NCBI GenBank assembly: GCA_018001635.1
Contig: JAGNHS010000020.1
Span: 1-46,840 of the forward strand
Length of the DNA: 46,840 nt
Direction: 5' to 3'
DNA from: Pseudomonadota bacterium
GTDB lineage: Bacteria; Bdellovibrionota; UBA2428
Shown here: positions 42,562 to 46,840 of the stretch, in pieces
Layout of the letters: the number at the start of each line of letters is the position of its first letter
Position numbering within the stretch: the first letter of the stretch is position 1
Program-made: the position numbers and the translations under genes
The notes under the pieces: generated by a model
Told to the model about the DNA's origin: nothing
Database searches by the model: none
The model's input: only the letters and a program-made list of their open reading frames with translations

Positions 42562-44148
42562 ATGACTATAGCAAAACGACTTTACCTATTTAGCGGAATA
42601 ATACTTGGAATTATCCTACTCATTGGGGCAATAGAACTCTTCTTTATAGAAAAGGTAAAAGAAGACTATTCAAAAACTGTTGAAGTTATTATGCCTGCAC
42701 AGCAGCTACTTATAGTCGCAGATATGTTTCATGACGGCATTAAAGGTAACACCATGCAAGCCCTTTATTACACCGAGATAGGTAATAAGGAAAAAGCTGC
42801 CGAAGCAGAAAAAGAGGCTCTCACAATGACAAAGGAAATTCGTGAGCAAATTAAAAATGTCGATGAAGCCAATATCTCACCGGAAATAGAAGAAGCTGTT
42901 AAAAAAGTATTTCCCGATATTGAAGAATATTCAAAAGCAGCTGAATCAATACTTGAAAAAACTCATCATGAGAAAATTAAAGAAAACAGTCCTGAATTAG
43001 CAACTCTTTTAGGAAAATTTGAAACCCTTGAAGAGAGCTTAGGAAAACTTCGTGAAATGTTTGATAGCTATTCACAAAAGGAACTTGAAAAAGGAAAAAG
43101 CGAATCTAACATGGGGGTCTTGGCCACCATTCTCATTGCTTGTTTAAGTTTGATTTTTGTAGGATTTTTCTCTTGGTTCAATGTTCGCTTTATTTCAGGA
43201 AATCTTTCAAAAATACAAGGTACACTGTCTACTGAATATACAAATTTAATGACTTCTCTTGATCAAGTTCGAAAAGCATCACATCAATTCTCTGAAGCTA
43301 CAACACAACAAGCCGCCGCAATCGAAGAAACAGTAGCTTCCATGGAAGAAATGACTTCTATGATAAGCCAGACGAGTAAAAACTCTGAAGATTCAAAAGA
43401 AATTGCTCAAAATGGCCGCGATGAAGGCCAAAAAGGAAATGAAGTTGTTGGAAAACTCACAGGTGCCATGGGTGAAATTCACCAAGCCAATGAACAACTT
43501 CAAGACATTGTGAAACTCATTGAGGAAATCAAAAATAAAACCAAAGTCATCAACGACATCGTATTTGAAACAAGATTACTCGCATTCAATGCGAGCATTG
43601 AAGCCGCTCGTGCAGGCGTGCACGGTAAAGGCTTCTCTGTCGTTGCAGAAGAGGTCGGCAAACTGGCCTCAATGTCTGGTAAAGCTGCTGATGAAATTAG
43701 AACTCTTCTTGAAGATTCTACATCACAAGTTACAAAAGTTGTCGGTAGCACTGGAGAAAGAGTGAATGTGGGTCGTAGAATTGCTGAAGAATGTGCGGAA
43801 TCATTTAAAAATGTGGGTGAATCACTCGAGAAAATCACCAGCTCTGTTCAATCTATTAGCGCTGCTACAAAAGAGCAAAGCGTAGGTGTTGGTCAAACCA
43901 ATAAAGCTATGCAAGAGCTAGATCACGTCACTCAAAAAAGCGCCCGCAATGCCTCATTGCTATCGCAGCAAAGTGACGAATTGGCTTCAAGCGCAGATAA
44001 GTTACATTCAGCCATGGAAAGTCTCAACGAACTTATCACTGGAAGCAAAGTTCTAGACCGTAACCATAAGTATGGCGGAGACGGAACCGGAATGGCACAT
44101 TCTAGTGTTTCAAACTTTGAAAAATCTTCGTTTAAGAGAGCTGCGTAA
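42562..44148 (+). CDS. Methyl-accepting chemotaxis protein, four-helix-bundle type
   Basis: A 528-residue receptor. TM1 is ~8-28, a ~155-residue all-helical periplasmic part (EVIMPAQQLLIVADMFHDGIKGN; EAEKEALTMTKEIREQIKNVDEANISPEIEEA) resembles a 4HB sensor, and TM2 is ~184-206. The signalling part repeats that of the preceding gene almost exactly at protein level ([60 protein letters not shown]) though the DNA differs at many synonymous sites, so the pair is old or was held by selection. No HAMP motif is recognised. It begins 15 bases after the first receptor and precedes the CheR-CheB fusion. Confidence 0.92.
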   Translation: MTIAKRLYLFSGIILGIILLIGAIELFFIEKVKEDYSKTVEVIMPAQQLLIVADMFHDGIKGNTMQALYYTEIGNKEKAAEAEKEALTMTKEIREQIKNVDEANISPEIEEAVKKVFPDIEEYSKAAESILEKTHHEKIKENSPELATLLGKFETLEESLGKLREMFDSYSQKELEKGKSESNMGVLATILIACLSLIFVGFFSWFNVRFISGNLSKIQGTLSTEYTNLMTSLDQVRKASHQFSEATTQQAAAIEETVASMEEMTSMISQTSKNSEDSKEIAQNGRDEGQKGNEVVGKLTGAMGEIHQANEQLQDIVKLIEEIKNKTKVINDIVFETRLLAFNASIEAARAGVHGKGFSVVAEEVGKLASMSGKAADEIRTLLEDSTSQVTKVVGSTGERVNVGRRIAEECAESFKNVGESLEKITSSVQSISAATKEQSVGVGQTNKAMQELDHVTQKSARNASLLSQQSDELASSADKLHSAMESLNELITGSKVLDRNHKYGGDGTGMAHSSVSNFEKSSFKRAA

Positions 44149-44160
44149 ATTCGAGGGTAC

Positions 44161-46458
44161 ATGAAATTTAAAAACGTACTTGTTATAGAAGATGAACCTG
44201 AGCTTAACCAACTAGTCAGTGAAGAATTGATGGAGTCTGGTTTTAACGTTCAGTTTGCGCTCGACACTTTTAAAGCTGAAAAAATTTTAGATGAAAATAA
44301 AATTGACCTTGTTGTTTCAGACAACCATATACCAGGACGTACAGGAATTGCATTTTTCGAACACTATAAAGCCAAAAATCCAAACTGCCCAAACTGGGTT
44401 TTTATGTCGGCCGATGGAACGCCTGAGTTTATAGAAAAGGCCATTAAACTAGGAGCTATCGATTTTTTACAAAAGCCATTTAAAAGTAGCGATCTGATGG
44501 CTGCCATTTCACGAATCAACGACCGAGAAGAAGACCCACTCCATGAAATTATGCATATCGTACAGTCGATTGCGGGTATTCAACTTGGAAAAGATAAAAT
44601 TTTGCTCGCTGAAACACGTATCATGAGGAGAGCCCGTATGTTAGGTCTCAGCACTATAAAAGAATATTTAAAACTTTTTAAAGAAAATCGCTCTGAAGAA
44701 GTCAAAGAAATTGTTTCAATAATGACCACACATACGACCGAGTTTTTTAGAGAACCCGATCACTTCGATTATCTTTTTGATAAAGTCTATCCAAATTTAG
44801 TAAATCAAAAGGAACCTATCACCTTTTGGTCTGCAGCATGCTCTTCTGGAGAAGAGCTTTATTCTTTAGCTATTTCATTTTTTGAGTATGCTAGAGAAAA
44901 AGGTATCCCCAGAGAAAAACTTCCCAAAGTTAAATTTGTTGGAACTGATATTGATTTTGCAAGTTGCGATAAAGCTAGAAAAGGTATTTACCACAAAAGT
45001 TTAGTAGATAAGATTCACCCAAACATTCAAAAAATCTACTTTGAATTTGGAACCGGCGACTTAGCTGAACTTGTTAAAGTTCAAGATTATATCGTTGAAC
45101 TTTGTCAATTCGAGCAAGGAAATTTACTCTCGCCAGAGCTACCAGTAAAAAACGTTGATATTATTTTTTTAAGAAACGTTTTAATTTATTTCAAAGGACC
45201 CGACATCGAAACAATTGCCAAGAAAATGGAGCGCGCCCTCAGCCCCAGAGGCATATTATTTCTAGGTCACTCTGAATCTTTGAGTAACCTTAAGAGTAAT
45301 TTTGGCTCTGTTGGTAATTCTATATATAAAACTCGTGATGCGATTAAAAAGGAAAGCGAAGCCAAATCTCTTTCGCTCAAACAGGGTAGCAGTAACGTCA
45401 CAAAACTCCCCGAGAAAAAGAAATCCGTTTTCATTATCGACGATTCAAGCACTGTCCGATTGATGTTGAAAAAGATTTTATCGTCTGAGCATGGATTTGA
45501 AGTGATTGGAGAAGCTGAGAACCCCGTAGAAGCTGAAGAAAAATTGAAAAAACTAAAACCCGACCTCATCACGCTCGACATTCACATGCCTAAAATGGAC
45601 GGGATCACTTATCTTGAATCCATTAAAAATCGAAAAAACCCTCCTATTGTTATGATCAGCTCCATCAACTACGACGATGCTGTTTCTTCTTTAAAATGTT
45701 TTGAACTTGGGGCCGTAGATTACATTGAGAAGCCCAATGGACTAAATCTTGAAGCTGAATCTGAAAGAATTCGCGAAGTGCTTCGAGGTGCTTGCAACTC
45801 AAAACAAATAGAAAGCTTTCGCACCACTTCAACACCAGGGGTGGATGGCTTCTCGTCTTCAGTGGGTACAGATTGTTTAATTGCTCTTGGCGCTTCTACT
45901 GGAGGAGTTGAAGCTCTCACTCAAGTCTTGTCGCAGTTTCCTGAAAAAAGCCCCCCCATTGTTATCACACAACACATGCCTCAACATTTCACAGAAGCTT
46001 TCGCTAAGAGACTTTCTTCACTCTGTAAAATTAAAGTCACCGAAGGAAAAGACGGCGAAAAAGTCGAAGCTTCTCATGCTTACATTGCACCCGGCGGTAA
46101 ACAAATGAAAATTGTAGAACAAGTTGGAGCCTTAGTTTTAAAAGTTACTGACGATGCTCCCGTAAATCGTCACAAACCTAGCGTAGATTATCTTTTTGAT
46201 TCCGTTTGTGCGCTCAGCAAAAGTTATCGCGTTTCAGCAGCCCTACTCACAGGAATGGGAGCTGATGGTGCGAGAGGTCTTAAAAAATTAAAAGATTGCG
46301 GTGTTCATACTATTGCCCAAAACGAAGAAACTTGTGTCGTTTTTGGTATGCCCAAAGAAGCCATCGCATTGGGCGGCGCATGCGAGGTCCTGCCCTTACC
46401 CAGTGTTTCCTATCACCTATTCCAAGCCTTCAAACGCAAGGTCAAATCCGCTGCGTAA
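44161..46458 (+). CDS. Fused REC-CheR-REC-CheB chemotaxis adaptation protein
   Basis: One 765-residue reading frame carries both adaptation enzymes. REC1 (~4-115): acidic ED 10-11, phospho-site Asp54 (VVSDNHIPG), Lys105. CheR methyltransferase (~130-395): MTTHTTEFFREPDHF, SAACSSGEELYSLAI, VGTDID, RNVLIYF, LGHSESL. REC2 (~420-535): IIDDSSTVRLMLKK, Asp473 (TLDIHMPKMDG), KP. CheB methylesterase (~570-760): Ser579 (GASTGG), His605 (ITQHMP), Asp702 (GMGADGA). CheR adds methyl groups to receptor Glu residues, and CheB removes them when phosphorylated. REC1 at the CheR end could couple the methyltransferase to phosphorylation. All key residues are intact. It begins 12 bases after the second receptor gene. 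No frame break or separate start appears inside. Confidence 0.95.
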   Translation: MKFKNVLVIEDEPELNQLVSEELMESGFNVQFALDTFKAEKILDENKIDLVVSDNHIPGRTGIAFFEHYKAKNPNCPNWVFMSADGTPEFIEKAIKLGAIDFLQKPFKSSDLMAAISRINDREEDPLHEIMHIVQSIAGIQLGKDKILLAETRIMRRARMLGLSTIKEYLKLFKENRSEEVKEIVSIMTTHTTEFFREPDHFDYLFDKVYPNLVNQKEPITFWSAACSSGEELYSLAISFFEYAREKGIPREKLPKVKFVGTDIDFASCDKARKGIYHKSLVDKIHPNIQKIYFEFGTGDLAELVKVQDYIVELCQFEQGNLLSPELPVKNVDIIFLRNVLIYFKGPDIETIAKKMERALSPRGILFLGHSESLSNLKSNFGSVGNSIYKTRDAIKKESEAKSLSLKQGSSNVTKLPEKKKSVFIIDDSSTVRLMLKKILSSEHGFEVIGEAENPVEAEEKLKKLKPDLITLDIHMPKMDGITYLESIKNRKNPPIVMISSINYDDAVSSLKCFELGAVDYIEKPNGLNLEAESERIREVLRGACNSKQIESFRTTSTPGVDGFSSSVGTDCLIALGASTGGVEALTQVLSQFPEKSPPIVITQHMPQHFTEAFAKRLSSLCKIKVTEGKDGEKVEASHAYIAPGGKQMKIVEQVGALVLKVTDDAPVNRHKPSVDYLFDSVCALSKSYRVSAALLTGMGADGARGLKKLKDCGVHTIAQNEETCVVFGMPKEAIALGGACEVLPLPSVSYHLFQAFKRKVKSAA

Positions 46459-46534
46459 ATTAATTGTGCGCGAGGAAACGGGCCTGGGAAGTAGTTGAAA
46501 ATCTTGGTTTTGATAGTGAAAAATTTCATTTTTG

Positions 46535-46840
46535 TTATGCAAAAGCTCTAGATCTATTAAATGGACTCATATCGTTGAAGTGAATTGACCAATCTAGAGG
46601 TAGATGATTGAGCTTAGGTGCCACTATTCTAGGTCCAAAGAACTCACTAAACTTAAGTAGCTTGCTGGTTAGTCCTAAATGCATGGCCGGACTATCGGTG
46701 TGTGCCTTTTGATTGCCTTCATGTTTTTTTACAAACTGTGGCTTCATGTAATTCTTGTAACAAATATAAAGTACATATTTATGAAACATCCTGGATGCCT
46801 TCTTTGAAAAGCATATCGTCTCACGGCTAAAGGCCGCCAC
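46535..46840 (-). CDS. IS transposase, C-terminal part (runs off the right edge)
   Basis: The - strand frame is open at the window end and gives 101 residues. FSRETICFSKKASRMFHKYVLYICYKNYMKP looks like the end of IS1-type DDE transposases (N..R.TLxFSKK......H......YNF.RP). TDSPAMHLGLTSKLLKFSEFFGP matches the usual TPAMAxGLTDxxWSxEEL ending. The active-site part would lie beyond the window, so an intact element cannot be claimed. It is convergent with the chemotaxis operon and ends 76 bases after it. No terminal inverted repeat could be identified within the window. Confidence 0.65.
   Translation of the reverse strand: MAAFSRETICFSKKASRMFHKYVLYICYKNYMKPQFVKKHEGNQKAHTDSPAMHLGLTSKLLKFSEFFGPRIVAPKLNHLPLDWSIHFNDMSPFNRSRAFA

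Noticed and set aside
1..46840. CRISPR arrays, prophage and a replication origin
   Set aside because: No regularly spaced direct repeats, phage structural genes, dnaA/parAB or DnaA-box clusters were seen.

Overview
The window looks like a chromosomal segment of an AT-rich, double-membraned predatory-type bacterium of the Bdellovibrionota (Bdellovibrio/Pseudobdellovibrio-like). This is inferred from gene content: SpoVG in a diderm, a Cys-poor L33, many secreted proteins and lipoproteins of no known family, a GAF/HD-GYP regulator, large pilin-like and Kelch surface proteins, outer-membrane barrels ending in Phe, and a complete chemotaxis operon. No database search was possible, so the taxon is a working guess. 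Genes are dense on both strands and no gene-free stretch exceeds 300 bases.

Layout. 1-3.3 kb: an acidic protein of unknown function that may run off the left edge, and an isolated murD-murF pair (peptidoglycan precursor ligases). 3.4-11.9 kb: envelope and secreted proteins (membrane-anchored cytochrome c, secreted EEP-family hydrolase, 1166-residue subtilisin-like lipoprotein protease, 14-repeat Kelch protein) and a YecM-family protein. 12-16.5 kb: a secreted protein resembling leucyl/phenylalanyl-tRNA-protein transferase (Aat), a small membrane protein, a pilin-like protein, a decayed BrnT/BrnA toxin-antitoxin locus, tRNA-Gln(TTG) and spoVG. 16.5-24.5 kb: trxB, a ureohydrolase, an unknown secreted protein, two outer-membrane proteins separated by a strong terminator, rpmG and glpD. 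24.7-28.7 kb: small secreted proteins of unknown function, an SDR-family epimerase and a 2-Cys peroxiredoxin. 28.8-37.2 kb: a GAF/HD-GYP protein, then surface-glycan genes (rfbB diverging from rfbA-rfbC-GT2, a CofE-like ligase, and a GT2 plus polytopic GT-C pair) and an MnmD-like methyltransferase. 37.2-38.2 kb: a YhcC-family radical SAM protein. 38.3-46.5 kb: cheA-cheW-mcp-mcp and a fused REC-CheR-REC-CheB gene. 46.5 kb to the end: the C-terminal part of an IS transposase on the opposite strand.

How the parts work together. The chemotaxis genes form one tightly packed transcription unit. Two receptors with the same signalling tip but different sensors feed CheW and a CheA that lacks a P2 domain; one polypeptide carries both adaptation enzymes and two receiver domains. 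The rfb/GT block would make dTDP-4-keto-6-deoxyhexose sugars and move lipid-linked sugars, but rfbD is not in the window.

The observations most worth following are the REC-CheR-REC-CheB fusion, the exported Aat-like protein, the interrupted HD-GYP domain, the CofE-like ligase in a glycan locus, the broken BrnT toxin beside an intact antitoxin, and a near-copy of the tRNA-Gln anticodon arm placed in a perfect palindrome just downstream of that tRNA.
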